NCBI RefSeq assembly: GCF_003254395.2
Contig: NC_037639.1
Coordinates: forward strand, 9,848,501 to 9,912,500
Length of the DNA: 64,000 bases
Direction of reading: 5' to 3'
Source of the DNA: Apis mellifera
Lineage: Eukaryota > Arthropoda > Insecta > Hymenoptera > Apidae
Part shown: piece after piece, positions 1 through 13,776 of the stretch
Layout of the letters: every line of letters starts with the position of its first letter
Position numbering within the stretch: position 1 is the stretch's first letter
Notes under the pieces: generated by a model
The model's input: only the letters and a program-made list of their open reading frames with translations
Database searches by the model: none
What the model was told of the DNA's origin: nothing
Translations under genes and position numbers: made by a program

Positions 1-1126
1 TTTCGTCTCGTTCAAGGTATATTATCCATCTTCGAGAACGTTTTTAATCAATTATGCGGAATATCTTTCATATTCCAGGTATGGTGAAAAGATATAGGGT
101 TTGGTAGATCATGGAATTCATGATTGATCTCCATCTAAAAGCAAAGGTAAGAGATTAGTTTGATGCTCAATTGTTTAAAATTCAAATGTTCCAAACAAAT
201 TAAAGGAAAATCTACAACTCATCATTTCGTGTAAATCGAATCACAAAGAGGTTATATATCTTGTTTAATAATTAAGCTTCGACCATCATTGCGAAAAAAT
301 TGTTCGAGAGAACGATATTATTATCGATATTAAAATATCATCCGATTAATCGAATTACTACAGAGTCGTACGTTATCCCGAAGAATCAATTTTTTTGAAA
401 GAAGAAAAGAAAAAAAGGAAAGAAATTCCCCGAGACACTAGGATTTTCTCCAACGGTGGAGCGACGCAGGTAATTGGCTCTGGCACCCGCCAACTTTTAA
501 TTGGCTCTATTTTCGAGGCCATGCATCGAGACCCCTGTCTCGTCCACCGACGCTTTTTCATCCTCGCTCGGCCGAGAAAGTCGAGCCCGTCCCCGAAAAA
601 TAATCACCGAACGCGTGAGCCATACTCCCCCCCCCTCCCTGTCGAAAAAAGCGCAACTTCCAACTTTGCGGAAAATTCGAAAAGGAATAAAATCGGAATA
701 TTTGCTCAACTGTTGTATCAATTATATATCGGGAGGATTGTAATTAATGCGAAATTATATCGCGTGCAACGTTATACGTACAACGCATAGGCGGGGTGGA
801 TAGGGAAAATTCGCGAATATTATTTGCGAGTATTAACGGATTATCGCCGATATATTCTCCGCGAGGAACGAATAAAGCAATTATTTCGAGCTTATCGATC
901 CGCAATTCGATGCCCGGTCCGCAACTCGATGTGTTCAACTGCGTTCCCATTTCTTCGCGTCCCATTCCCTTTTTTTTTCGTTTTAAATCTCGTTACGGGA
1001 GCAATACTTTTCCGCCTGATCCGGGACTGTCCGCCGCGGGATTAACGAATTTCACGCGACGAGCAAGAGGCGATGCCTTCCCCGCGAATGAAAAACGATT
1101 TCCTCGATCCGGAAGGGATCATCCTT

Positions 1127-1142
1127 GGGGGGGGGGGGGGGG
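1127..1142 (+). repeat. Poly-G run (16 G)
   Basis: Sixteen consecutive G residues in a CpG-rich patch. Such runs can form G-quadruplex structures and are prone to length error. Confidence 0.95.
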
Positions 1143-3829
1143 CTCGAGAGGTCGGGCATGCGCGGGCATCCTTATCCTTCCCCCCTCAGGGAGGACGAAT
1201 TGAAAGAAAATATCGCCTTGTTATTTCAATCGCGGGAATTCTCCAACTCCTCTGATTACCACCGCCCTCGTTTCGATCCGTGGACGGGGGGCGCCGATTA
1301 AACTTGACGCTTTAAATCCGATCTTGTTGTCACGCGTCGCGTAATATTTTCACCATCCCCACCCATCCGTATATAAATCGTGAATTTTAATTGCGTTCGT
1401 TTCTCCCCGCTATTTATTCGATAATTAATCCAATCTTTCTAATTTTTCCACGAATATACAGATATTCAGGTGTTGAAATTGCGCGGTACAATTTTTCTAT
1501 GCAAAAATAAATTGGGGAGGGAAAAGAACGAGTTGAAAACATTTTTTTTTCTTTCGTTCGAGTGAGAAATTATTCGACGAAGAAAAATTGAATTTGAGAA
1601 TTACACCTTTCTTTCTCTCAAAAATGAATAAATATATATATGTTAATTTATTCCAATATCGAGAATCATCCGATAATTTCACACTTGTGTTCTTTTTCCT
1701 AAACGAAAAATCGTTGCAACGATATTTCAACTCTTCTCGTATTATATTATTCCTCGCCCTCTATTGTTCAAGATTCCTTGCGGTTATGCAAGCTAAACGT
1801 TTTAAAAACCTTCGTGCCTTCCTCCTATTAACGAAGTCGTAAAATAGTTTTAAGAGGGGAACCACTTACATCCTCCAATTCACGTCACGATTTTCTATTG
1901 CTTAACCCAAAGAATCAAAGAATTTCCAAGCCTCGGGATTAATATCGTCCTCTATTCAACCATCGCGCCATTAAAAAATCATCGTTCGGTATTTCCTACT
2001 CGAGCGTTTCCATTACCTGAGATAAAGAAAGACAGAGAAACAGGGAAAGCGAAAGCGAGAGAGAGAGAGAGAAGCCCGCGCATTTCGCAACGAATTAAAA
2101 TATACAACGCACGGTATAACTGTTTCAGGAACACGTTTGTCCGACTTCAGATGCGTCTAATGGCAAGTGGCCAAGCCAAATTCGGCAACTTTCTCCCCCA
2201 TTCAAAATGTACTCGAGTTTCACCACTCCTCTTCTCTCACCCCCCTTCCCACACGTGTATTATTAAAATGGCAATTACCTCGGTAAACGGCGTAGCCAGC
2301 CTGTTCCTCGCGCGTGCACGAGAACGTTGTGAACAATAAGCCACGAGAAGGAGACACGCCGTCCACGATTCATCCTCTCCCCTCGATACCTCGTGGCTTA
2401 TTTCCAAGTTAAACAGAGGCGGGGAGACGTTCGAAATATAAACACGGGAATATAAACAAAGCGGAAATTTAGGCCGCGTAATTCGGAATCGATGTTAAGG
2501 TTGTAGCTTCGTTTATATTCAATACATTTCAAATTCCTTTCTTCCTGTTCGATCTTTGCTATTTTTTAGCTCGATTGTTAATATTTTAACGCGTGTGTTT
2601 TTAAGTGGATTGGTGAAATAATGTTGAACAGTGATGGGGATGAATCTCTAATTTTCTCTATTTTAAATAACCAAGTGTCATTCCACAAAATTCGCAGAGA
2701 TCTTTCTTCAGAGAATTCTCACTTTTACTTTTACTTTTACTAACTGGTCATCAACGAGATTCGAAGTAGATTTTAGAGACTCGAGGAGAAAAGGGAGATA
2801 ATGATTGATAATGATTGATGGTGGATGTAACATAGTATAAAAGGAAAAAACGATGAGATCAACAAGATGGCGAAGAAAGAAAACAATTTTGTGTATCTTG
2901 TCTCCTTCTGTGTTATCAACCTTGAAGAACTCTTACAATAAAAAACAGTTTTATTGTATAGAAAATAACAACTGTATACCAAAATTTAATATATCTTCGT
3001 TAAATATCGAAACGTGAGTGCAATTCAAGGGAAAGAATACAAGAAATTAAAGATTGCTTCAACTTTCTTGCAATTATAAGCTATTTATTAAAAGTATAAC
3101 TTTCCACGAAACCATTATTTGCTCGATATTAAGTGGTATTCAATAGCTAAAAGTTTATAGATTTTTTTTCACTACTTTACAAAAGCATCTTCGTTTCAAA
3201 AACTGATTGCGAGATTTTTAGCGTAATTTCAAGAAGCTCTTTGCTGATAATCGCGGAACGCGGAGACAACCAACTTAAGCCGTAAGTCGAGTCTCTTTGA
3301 TAATAAATTTCCGTTAGTAGGGAAACGAATCACGCTCTGGAGGGCCCTTTCCGAGGGTTGTATCATTTCATCTTGTACTTCATTAAAATAAACGAACAAT
3401 ACGGGCAACTTTCTCGTTGATTTTCCTCGATAAAGTTTCGTTGTCCAACCAGATGCTACGAGTTGCAAAAAGATGAAGAGTCGGGAAATATTTTGTTATC
3501 TACTTTCTTTCAAAGAGATATCGGCGGGGATCACGAGCAATTAAAATTCTCGAAACTGTTGGATTCAACTCTACCAAGAACAAATATCTTTCATCGAATC
3601 AATCGTCTATTTAAACTTTCTCTTGAACGTCGCGAATGTAAGTTTTGGATACAATTTTTAAGCATTGAACGACAAGAATTGGGGGGAATACGACGCAAAA
3701 ATAGAGGAGAAAAAGAGTTTGGCATTGGTGTTTCCAATGCTTATTCATTTGGTTCTCGTAGTTAGGTAACAGGGCAGAACAACGAAAGTTATCGAGCAAG
3801 GAAACCTTGCGTGGTTTTTGGCTTCGCGC

Positions 3830-3843
3830 GGGGGGGGGGGGGG
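3830..3843 (+). repeat. Poly-G run (14 G)
   Basis: Fourteen consecutive G after CGCGC. It is the second long G run within 3 kb, on the same strand as the first. Confidence 0.95.
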
Positions 3844-4302
3844 ACGCCAACGACTTGACTTCCCAATTTATCGCGAATGAGAGAGCGGCACAGGTTTCCG
3901 GAAACGCGTGACGAATCGCGGAAACTTGGCCGAGTTATGCGTTTCTCCGCGGAAATGCGAAAGTTTAAAACTCGACTTTCGCCAAAGTCTAGTTAGCGTG
4001 ATTGTATCCATTGAAACTAATCCCCTTGATATCCATCCCCAAACTTCCTAAGCTTCTTAAATAGCGCATCCCCCTCCCGAAAAAAGAAAAAAATATTCAG
4101 AAAAATTAACACGATCCCTTTGAAAATATCGAATATGGAAATAAATTGTGCAATAAAGATTGGTTGCCAGAATATATAAAGTAACGAAAAAGATTTTCAA
4201 TCGGCAATAATTAATAGGAACGAAGAAATGTAAGAATATAACCGCAAGATCATTAAGATCATTTGAAGATTTTGGGATAATCAATTTATCGTTCGAAGAT
4301 CC

Positions 4303-4324
4303 AAAAAAAAAAAAAAAAAAAAAA
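4303..4324 (+). repeat. Poly-A run (22 A)
   Basis: A pure A run with no open frame or target-site duplication next to it. Nothing suggests a retrotransposed gene. Confidence 0.95.
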
Positions 4325-7300
4325 GATAATTTATTCGCGTAGAAATCCATCCACATTTCCAAATTATTTTATTTAAAAGACAGCGAAAAGTTGAAAAGTC
4401 TTGGACCAATTTCCATAGTTTCGCTGTTTAATCCGAGTTGTTTTCAACACGTGGCACCATTTCAACTTCGTTACGTTTCACGCTCGTTGCAACGGAAAGA
4501 AATATCGCGAATAAGAAATTCGCTCGAAGCTGGGCCGATAAGGTCAACCTCCTCGAGTCTTCCTCTCTCTCTCTCCCCCCTCCCCCCAGCCGGGCAAAGG
4601 GCGGCAGAAAACTGGCGGTGAAAACTTTGCGAATAAACTTCTTCCCTCTTTTCGCGACGCGTGCGAGAAGAAACGAGGGCGAGGCAGAGGGGAAGAAGCC
4701 GGGCGACGACGCGGTGTCATCTTGACGTAAAATATGGATTATTCCGGCCATTTGCATTCGGAAAATAAGCCGACGCTCGACCTTCCCCGCCCACCTCTCA
4801 CCCTGTCTTCCTCTCCCTTCCTCGAGAGGAAACTACTTGTCGAGAAAGTTTCGCGGTAATTATCGAGTCGTTCGCCGATTCATCGAGCTACAAGTGTAAA
4901 AGATCCGATTTTCCTCCGAAGAATACCTTTCCTCGCCTCGTCCGTCCCGTGGATAGCACGAATGCAGTGAGGAGAGGGGGAGGGTAATTAGATTCCCTCC
5001 CCTCGTACATCGAACGTCGTTCTCGTTTTGCCGAACCATCTCGTCCTCGTCCATGTTAATTACTTTCCCATTACGCGTGATGTTAATCGATTCGAATCGA
5101 CCCCTGCCCTCCTCCTCCTCCCGCCCCCTCGCGCCATTTTCCACGATGACAACGAAAATCATGGTAGCCGCCGGAAGCGTGGCTAGTCGTCGTGGCCACG
5201 CGACACCGTTAATCGACCGCCCCTCCCCTCTACCTTTCCATTATTTCGACGATCCGCTCGATATTATTATCCCCAGGGTTGTACCGATCAACGCCGATTG
5301 ACATTACCGAATTTGTGTATACCGTGTGTATAGGAGGAGGAGGAGGGGAGGACGGGGGCGCGCGCTAATCGTTATTAGCAACGACAGCCGCGGGAACGAT
5401 GACGGGATTGCGTTTGCGTTGCTTCTGTTTTCCCGACCGATTTTCTCCCTCCCCCCGATACACTCCGTTGCGTACACCCTCGTTGGGTGGTTTTTTCCGC
5501 GTTTCCCTCGATTAACGCTGTCACCCTCGATGATAGCCGCGTCGATGCTCGTTATCCCATCCGTCGTTCGCGTTTTCCGTCATTCGGAAAGGAGACGAGA
5601 ACCGACACCGGGATATGATTTCGAGCTATGACGAATCTGTTCGTCAGATGACATCGATTTATTAAGGATATTTAATGAAACGAAAATCAATGTCGTTCAC
5701 GTTGAGTAATTTTCTTTTTTTCTATTAAAAATTATTGTTTCATTATTCAGAACGAGAATGGAATCGAAAGAAATGGAATTCGAAAGTGCGATTATAAATC
5801 GATCTTCGAGAAATCGAGTTCGATTGGTATCGAGAACACATACAAATACGATTTCCTCTCTGGAATCGCGTTATTTCCGCGTTGATAACATTTTAGCCGC
5901 GATAATAATAGGGCCGCGCCCGTAGGCCCATTTTCGAAGAAATTTATCGAAACGATCGGGGGGATGTGTCCCGGCCAATTTTACATTCGGGGGAGGACGA
6001 AATTAAGGGGCCATCGTGATTTCCGCCGTTGGAATTCGAGGCATCCCGGCCGATCGCGTTTTAATAGACCACGGAGAGGGTTGGATCGTTGGGTGTCGTT
6101 AACGAAACGGTTACTATTTAACGTAACTGCGCTGCCCGGTTACGAAATTCCTCGGACCATTCGTTTCGTCCATAGGAATAGCACGCGTTTCTGGTTCAAG
6201 TGTAGCGTGCATAGCGGTGGTTTCTGCGAAGTTCGAGTAGATTTATGCCACCGCCACTGTATCTCAATTAATTTCCACGCGGTACGCGCGTACGTATCCC
6301 TATCTGGCCGGTGATATTGTTGCAGGTCGACGTCAAACGGGCGAGCAGCCCGCTCGAGGAAAAATCTCAATTAACGTTTACCCATTCCGGGCTACGTGGC
6401 CGGACAATTAACCGGCTCTTGGTCAGTTTATATACGCGATCCTATTTTTTCCGCCACAATTATGCGGAAGTTTAAAAGGGAGCGGGTTTCATATTCCCCG
6501 CGTTTTCATCAAGTGGCGGTTAAAAACATTGAATGAAAACTCTCGAGTTCTCGTTTTTCTCTCTCTTTCTCTCTCTTTCTCGATCATGGGAAAATACGCG
6601 TGGATGGTGGGATTTCCGCCACCTTTGTGAAAACGAAATTTTATTATGCGAACTCGAGTCGCGCGAAGGAAGAATATTTGAGGACAAGTTTTCAACGATT
6701 CGTTTCGACGTTTTTTTTTTAACAATGAGAAGAATTCAAAATTAATCTCGAAGAAGAATACTTTTTCGTTTCAAAAACACCCTCGTCTTCTCTTTACGAA
6801 ACTCTCTTCGATGATGATTCGTCATCTGTTTCTCGCCACGAAATATCGAGATACAGTATATATATATATAGTTGGAAGAAACGAGAGAGAAATCCCGGAT
6901 CCGAAAGGCAGCTCAACATCGAGTGAAAGGGAGAGAGAGAGAAGAAAGGACGAGGAGAGGGGGGAAGGAGGAGAAAGGAGAAGGAGGTCTGTGCACGCTG
7001 CTCGCAGATGGCCTCGGATAGGAGCTTTGTACGAAAATGAAAAAGTCAGGAAGGCGGAAGTTAAGAGCGTGCACACACAGAGGGTACAAATACACGCGTC
7101 GGAGGACAGGAAGAGGGAGAGAGAGAGAGAAATTCGTTGCACCGGCACAAGAGGCTGATACACCATCGTACGTCGAGAAAATGTGCGGCCAGGCCTGAAA
7201 TCGATGCCCGCCATCGACGTTCCTAAATATTTCTCGCTGTTTCTTCTCTCGGTGTGGCTCGATCGATATCACGAATATCTGGCGAAGAAAAATCTTTTCC

Positions 7301-7343
7301 TTCCTTCCATCTCCTACACCTTCTTCCATTCTCTCTCCAATTT

Positions 7344-7345
<2 letters not shown>

Positions 7346-7374
<29 letters not shown>
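7346..7374 (+). repeat. CT microsatellite
   Basis: A nearly pure CT dinucleotide tract with one TTT interruption, in a longer pyrimidine-rich zone. Confidence 0.9.
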
Positions 7375-7513
7375 AATTATCGAACGTACAAATCGAGCGA
7401 TGTAAAACGAAAAAGTGGGGGAGAGACAGAGAGAGAGAGATTAGGGTACAGGTATAGTTTTTAGTTCAGGCTGTACACCCGAGGGTGTGCGGGATGAAAG
7501 AAACTTTTTTTTC

Positions 7514-7534
7514 TTTTTTTTTTTTTTTTTTTTT
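7514..7534 (+). repeat. Poly-T run (21 T)
   Basis: A pure T run preceded by a shorter interrupted T run. Confidence 0.95.
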
Positions 7535-8266
7535 CATTCGTTGAGAACGCGTGTCGTTATTCAAGCGACATTTTACAGGTGGCAGGGCGCTTTGATAACC
7601 CACAATATGCAATCGCTATTTGGGTATCCAACGCGAGTTAAAGGGCTTCGCTAACCTATGAATATGCAATATTTCTCTACTTTCGAGTTACGCGCTCTGC
7701 GTTCACAATGCATGCATAGAGTCGGGAATAAAGCGGACAACCTCGTTCCTCGCGCCCTCGAAACTATGATTTTTCTTCTCTCTCTCTCTCTCTGTCTTTT
7801 TTCCACACACACACACACAGCGGGTAACTGCGGATCGATCGTTTGGAAAACGGAATGAATTTCTTAAACGTATCTCCATCTATTCCGCCGTTGAATAATC
7901 CATTATTACCCGATTAATTTATCACGCCCGTTAAGAAATCAATGGGATCAACGAGGGAAGAAATAGAATTCGCGTGTCACGTTGAAAAATTCAAACAACA
8001 AGTTGGGGAATGGATGTGTCTCGTTCGTTGAATCGTGTGTTAAAAAATCCCCCGTGGGAGACTTTTGTCCCCCCTCTCGAATAGAATAAAGCGTGTCACA
8101 ATTCCGACCATTCCTTATTATCGAAGCATCTCCGCCGTTCTCTCGATTACACCTACACATCCCTAAAAATCCTAAAGCTGTCTCGTTCGACCGTTGCTTC
8201 ATTGAAAACCGTCTGGAACCAACGGGTGTGCGCCCGGTGTTACACCCTTTTCAATGCCAAGCCAAC

Positions 8267-8288
8267 GAGGAGGAGGAGGAGGAGGAGG
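8267..8288 (+). repeat. GAG trinucleotide microsatellite
   Basis: About seven GAG units. The frames crossing it give poly-Glu, poly-Arg or poly-Gly and are not genes. Confidence 0.95.
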
Positions 8289-9299
8289 TGTGTCGATCTT
8301 GAGAAAAGAAGAGAAGAAAGAGGGGAAAAAAAGAAAAACAAAGCAGTTCCTCGACTTCTCGGCCGAACGCGCGCGATTGTCCATGCCCCTCCTCGCGAGA
8401 CAAACGTATTCGTTTGATCATCCCATTCTCTCTCTCTCTCTCCTCCTTATTATTGCATCCTCGGATGTGGAAACGAAGAGAAAACGAGATTGAGGGAGAG
8501 AGAAGGGAGGTGAAAAGACACGCGTTTCTCTCCCTTTCACCCACCCCCTTCTTATCTCTCAGACCTTCTCACAGGGGGAATAAAAAGGAGTCACGAGACA
8601 GGAAAACCTCAATCAGCAAACACACCGTGGGGACGTCATGAATATCGGAGAATTGGAAATCGGTTAGCCCTTGGGATTCAACGACAGCCACCAGGTCTAC
8701 CAGTTTTCTTCCGATATCTATCCCCTCCCCCGGTTGGAATCCAACGGAAATCCTCGCCAGACGTCCTGCGAGGAATCCGGAATTAACGTTCTCCTCCCTC
8801 TTTCTATATCCCTCTCTCGATATCCTCTTTACCGCGGAACCACCACCCACTCCGCTCTTAGGTCCGCGATATTTGCGTTCCTCGATCTCGTCGTAATTGT
8901 ACGAATTGGATCGGATAAAGAATCCGGATTCCTCTCCGCGTGGAGGAGGAGGAGGAGGGAGACTACTTCTTCCCGCGGGTTAAAGATCGGTGGAGAGAAT
9001 CGGGAAACGAAAGACGTTTGTGCAAGTTTCCCACGTTCCGTGGAATTTTTTTAACGGAGTGAGAAGAGCGATCGGGAGAGATACGCTTTATCTTCGACGT
9101 GAAATTACTTGTCTCGATGAATAGAAGCGATGAATAATATGTTAATTGGACAAGTGTAACAACTATCCTTTTTTTAAATAGTTCGAATCACAAGTATTTG
9201 TATATTTTTATTCCAAGTTCGTGCGATGTTTGGAACGAAATAGGAAATTAAAATTTAGTAATCATTACTTGGAACACATTGTTTTATCTTAAATAATAA

Positions 9300-9650
9300 T
9301 CTCTCTTGTCAATATCTTCTTTTTGTTTCGTTTCTTATTTGATTATCGCTTTAGGATCCAGATGATTCCAAAGATATCTTTGACCCGTTCAAATGATCTC
9401 TCATTGAATTTCGTATATATAATATTCAAATTGCATTCCGTTCAAGAATAAACACGCAATATCTCGCAGATCCTTGTTTTCCCCGTATCGACGTTTTACT
9501 TCGAAGAATTCTGAAGATTCTAAAGATACTTTTGACACTCCGTCCACAATCTCCACTTTGGCTAAAGCCAAAATTTCGTTACACAACATTCAAATTGCAT
9601 TTCAAGATTAAACATCTCTTCCCTCTTTATTTTATCGACTATTTTATTTA
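9300..9650. repeat. Old direct duplication of about 170 bp
   Basis: Two neighbouring segments share ordered words: GATGATTCCAAAGATATCTTTGA versus a GAAGATTCTAAAGATACTTTTGA-like stretch, then AATTTCGT, then ATTCAAATTGCATT, then AAGA(A)TAAAC. The first segment centres on 9360-9455 and the second on 9505-9615. Divergence is substantial. Nothing else is seen in this stretch. Confidence 0.6.
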
Positions 9651-10316
9651 GAAGAATTTCATTAATTTTCACCTCGGCTAGAAGGATAAAATAATAGGAT
9701 CGACGAATCTTTCTCTTTGCCCCCCGGAAGAGATTATTGTACGCTGTACAAATTTACAGAGGAATTCAGTTTTCAATCTCCCGGTATAAGAATCTCGATC
9801 GATAACTCGCCCCGCGAATACTTTCATTTCACGAACTTTTCGAATTTTTCTTCCCCCGAGATATCCATCCATCGCGTTCAGATTTATAGGATATACACCG
9901 TGTATAAACCGTGTATAAACCCCCTGGCGGGCTTGTTTTACGCCGTTTCGACCATCGCGCCTCTTTCTCCGTATCGTTGGGAACAATGCAGGCGAAACAA
10001 ATGGCGGCGGATCACGGGGAACGAGGGAAAGATGTGCATCATTGGTGGGGAAGGATGCGCGCATTCCGTTTTTAGATTTATTCCCATCCCTTTATCGAGA
10101 TGCGATCGTTTATATTCCCGGAAATAGAAATCCACGTACCGAGAACGTCGTTCAAACGTTTGAATCATCTTCTCCGGAATGATTCCTATGCTTGATGGAA
10201 ACGGTGGATCGGTGTTTCGTAGGATAGTTTCGTTCGATCGTTACGCATCGTCCTTTTTGACTTGGAAAGGAAATGCGAGAATGTACGAAACAGACGGATG
10301 GATGTTTGTGCAACGC

Positions 10317-10341
10317 TTCTTCTTCTTCTTCTTCTTCTTCC
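10317..10341 (+). repeat. TTC trinucleotide microsatellite
   Basis: About eight TTC units, read as poly-Phe in one chance frame. Confidence 0.93.
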
Positions 10342-13300
10342 TGTTGTCGTTTCAGACCTTGTCTCTAGCTTAACGGATGGAAAAATCCTCAGGCCAAAGG
10401 ATTAAACTTGTCGTGCTTGAGGGAACAGCTTGTATCGAATTCGTATAGTTTGTATTGGATTATGATACATAAAATCATATCGATAAATTCAACTAATAAT
10501 TCCAATATAATTCGACTATCTGGAAGCAACGCTCTTTGAACAGTCAAATATTCCACCCTCATTCTCTCTAAAAAAAAAGAAAAAGAACAGCCGAAAACAC
10601 TTTCAAAAAACTTTTCAAAGAAGTGGAAAAAGGTCAGGCACCTTTCAGAGATGCACGTCCACGATCCTTCGTCTATTCGGAGGGGGAGAGACTCCTCGTT
10701 CGTTTCTCGCGGCTTGGGCCACGTTTTCCAAGCGGAGGGAGGGGGTGTATACAAACCTCACGGCTCACGAGGCGAAAAGGCTCCCGCGGGGGGTTGCATT
10801 ATCATCCGCCGGCGTTAGATAGCTTGTTCTGAGGCGAAGGTGAATCCTCGTACCTGGCATTCACACGTGTACAGGGTAGTAGGGGGTGCATTACGCGCGA
10901 TTTCTATGGGAGTAACAGGGGATGCCCGGTTTTGCATCCGAAAGATAACCTTACGTGTGTCCTTTTGCACATATTATATTTCCTCTGCGCCCCCTCGTCT
11001 CTCTGTACCTCCCTTCTATCCGTTCTATCTTCCTCTTCTCGGATCGTTTTACCTGTGAAGAAACCTTGCGTTCTGGATCTTCCGTTGGATTAAATGCAAT
11101 CAGATTTGAATGCCATCTGGGATGATGATTCGACGTTGCTCGATTATGAGGAGATGATGGAAATTCTAGATTCTCGATCTCTTTGGGATTGGATTTTTTT
11201 CTTTCTTTATAGGAGAGACTTTGAGACTTTCGAGTAGAGAAATTTTGGGCCGCGTAATATTACGGGAGCTGTGAACTTTTCCACGCCATTTTGTCGAAAA
11301 GTTTGCCGCTCAAAAGACAACCCTCTCTGACAGTCGTTACAGTTGCGAGATGGTCTGTCAGCGAAGTATGCAACATTGCATTACGTGGATGTATATTCCG
11401 TGTACGCGTGTTCCTTTCATTCCTTACGCGAGTTCCATTTACCTTTTACTCTCGAACTCGTCGAACTTCGAAACGCGCAATTATCCCTGGGATTATTGTT
11501 ACGAAATCGTCAGGGCACTCTCTCTCTCTTTCTCTCTCGCTCGCGTGCTCAAAAGTGGTTCGTTCGAACGATCTTTGCGAGATATCTTGCGAGGAAATCT
11601 GAATTTTAATATTGTACCATTGAAAAGGAGGGTTTTCGAGGGTTGCACGATTGTAATATTATATGCGTTTCGTATATATATATATAAAAGCGAGCTTTGA
11701 ATATGCGAAAGTTTCGAGCAAAGATACAAAAAGTAGTATCTCGGTTTTGTTTTCTCGGACGGACAGAAGAAAGGAATTAATTTTTAAAGGGTATTGAAAA
11801 TCGATGTGGAACCGAGGGGAAACTCCTTGCTCGTGAAACTTCCGTGGAGCAGGCCATTTCTACGTTTCTTTCTTCTCGAAAAAAAAAAGAGAGGAAGGGA
11901 GGAGGGGAAGAAGGGACACGAAATTAAAGGTTGGTTTGTCGCTCGGTTATCCACCGGGTCGTCAAACGAAAGTAGAAAGTAGAGAGTAATTAGAGGTCCG
12001 GGCCAAGTTTCCAAACAGCAATTCGATCTCTAACGCAGCTCTTTTGCTCTCCTGCTTTCTTTTTCTTCCCATCCGTCGCTTACTTTACCCATAAAAATTC
12101 GAAAATCTCCAAAAAAGAAACACCAACAAATTTGATCGAATTGCAATTCTTTCAACGCGTGAGATTAATGTTAAAAAAAAAGGATATCAAAAAGGATGCA
12201 TTCAAAACACGTTAAACGCGCCTATTAGTCTCCTAACTCTCCAACATTCCCCAATATCCCAGACTGCTGCGAGAACTTCAATATCTCAAGTTTCGTTCCC
12301 TTTCATCCCCACAATTCAGAGACGAAGACGAGAGTCCAATTTCGCTTCGATTAAGTTTCATGGCCTTGTTGGTCTCACGAGTTACACCCTTCATCCCCCC
12401 CTTAAAAAGACTGGGTGAGAAATTCGCGGTTATAAATAAATCGCGCCAAGAAGGGGGGTGTTACGATTTTTCTCTCCTCGCGGAGAGTTGAGATCCAGTT
12501 GAGCTCCCTAAAATGGAGAGATCTCGTGTTGACGCCTCACACACGATGGCGTAAACTGGAGACAAACGGCGTTTAAGAGTTTATCGTTTCGAGGGGTCGC
12601 GTAATGATGAAGAGGGCCGACGATTCCTTATTACATCCCGAAATTCGTATCCGTAAACGGCCAATGTTCTCGCCGTCCATCGCCACAAGCACGACCGAGC
12701 ACGCCATTAACATTTTTACGAGATCACGTAACTCACTCTGGCCGAGCTGGCACAGCTCGTGACGAGTCGAACCAGAGTTTAATGGAGGGGATAAATGTAA
12801 TCGATGGTGTACACTGGTTTCTTTGCCTTCCCCTTTCTTCTGTGATTTCTTTCGAGGTAAAATTAAACCGAGTACAGGGGAGGATCGATGAATAAGGTAT
12901 AAGCGTGGATAGATAAATAGAGTTTCTTTCTTTTTTAATTTGAAAACATACGACGATATTGTTCGCTCCGCGAGATCGATGGTACTCGATTCTTGATCTC
13001 TCTATTTGGAATACTTTCCATTCTTTTTGTTTCGTAACGAACAGAGTATTCTTTTCTTCTTCTATTCGAAATAATAGATAGTTTCTCTTGACGATTTCAT
13101 TTCCCGTGAATACACGAATGTCTCAACAATTTTTTAAAAATTCTAATTGTTCCGATAACTCGATTTCAGATAACGAACAAACTTGATGAATAAATAAAAG
13201 ATTGGACAAAACTCGAAGAGAATCGATCTCTTTGGGATGTTTACAAAATACACAAATGAACCGAACACATATATATATATATACGAATAATATTGTGGTT

Positions 13301-13734
13301 AAGGCTAAAGGCTATTATTGCTATCCCAGCTCTCAAAGGAATATTCAAATCAGCGTATTCAAGATGGAGGGGGCGTTACGGATGATCCCATGGATCAATC
13401 GTGGCCTTTGACGATCCCTCCTTACTCCGTTTTGTCCCTCCCTCCCTCCCTTCTCGTGGAGGCCACATTGTGTTTTATGCCGCGTTTGTGTTGGGATGCG
13501 CGTAACCGTCACACCGGCATAATAATCGCGCGATAATAGAGACAGTGCATAGCGAGGGGACACGTTCGAACAGGACAAAGATGGAGATCGGGCCGAGTTT
13601 CGCTGTTTGGTTTCAAAATTTTCCGCTCCGCGATCATGGTCTGCGCGTCGACACGCTAATTATCTCTCGTTATCGTCTAAAATTTCCTCGACACTCGTTA
13701 TAAACTGAAACACACCGCCGGCTTAATTGCGAAT

Positions 13735-13776
13735 AAAAAAAAAAAAATAATAAAAATATATATATATATAAAAAAG
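13735..13776 (+). repeat. Compound A-rich and TA microsatellite
   Basis: A poly-A run passes into AATAAT and then about seven TA units, ending in another A run. Confidence 0.92.

Larger units (their letters stand above)
1..9299. other. Non-coding stretch, no gene recognised
   Basis: The stretch holds mixed AT-rich and CpG-rich segments with many GA/CT runs. I see no exon with a known protein signature on either strand. The longest frames (for example at 395-790, 5964-6314, and 6913-7329 minus) are basic, Ser/Arg-rich or low-complexity and have no family resemblance. Compact CG-rich blocks at about 5040-5640 and 5930-6480 could be regulatory, but this is only compositional. Confidence 0.6.
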
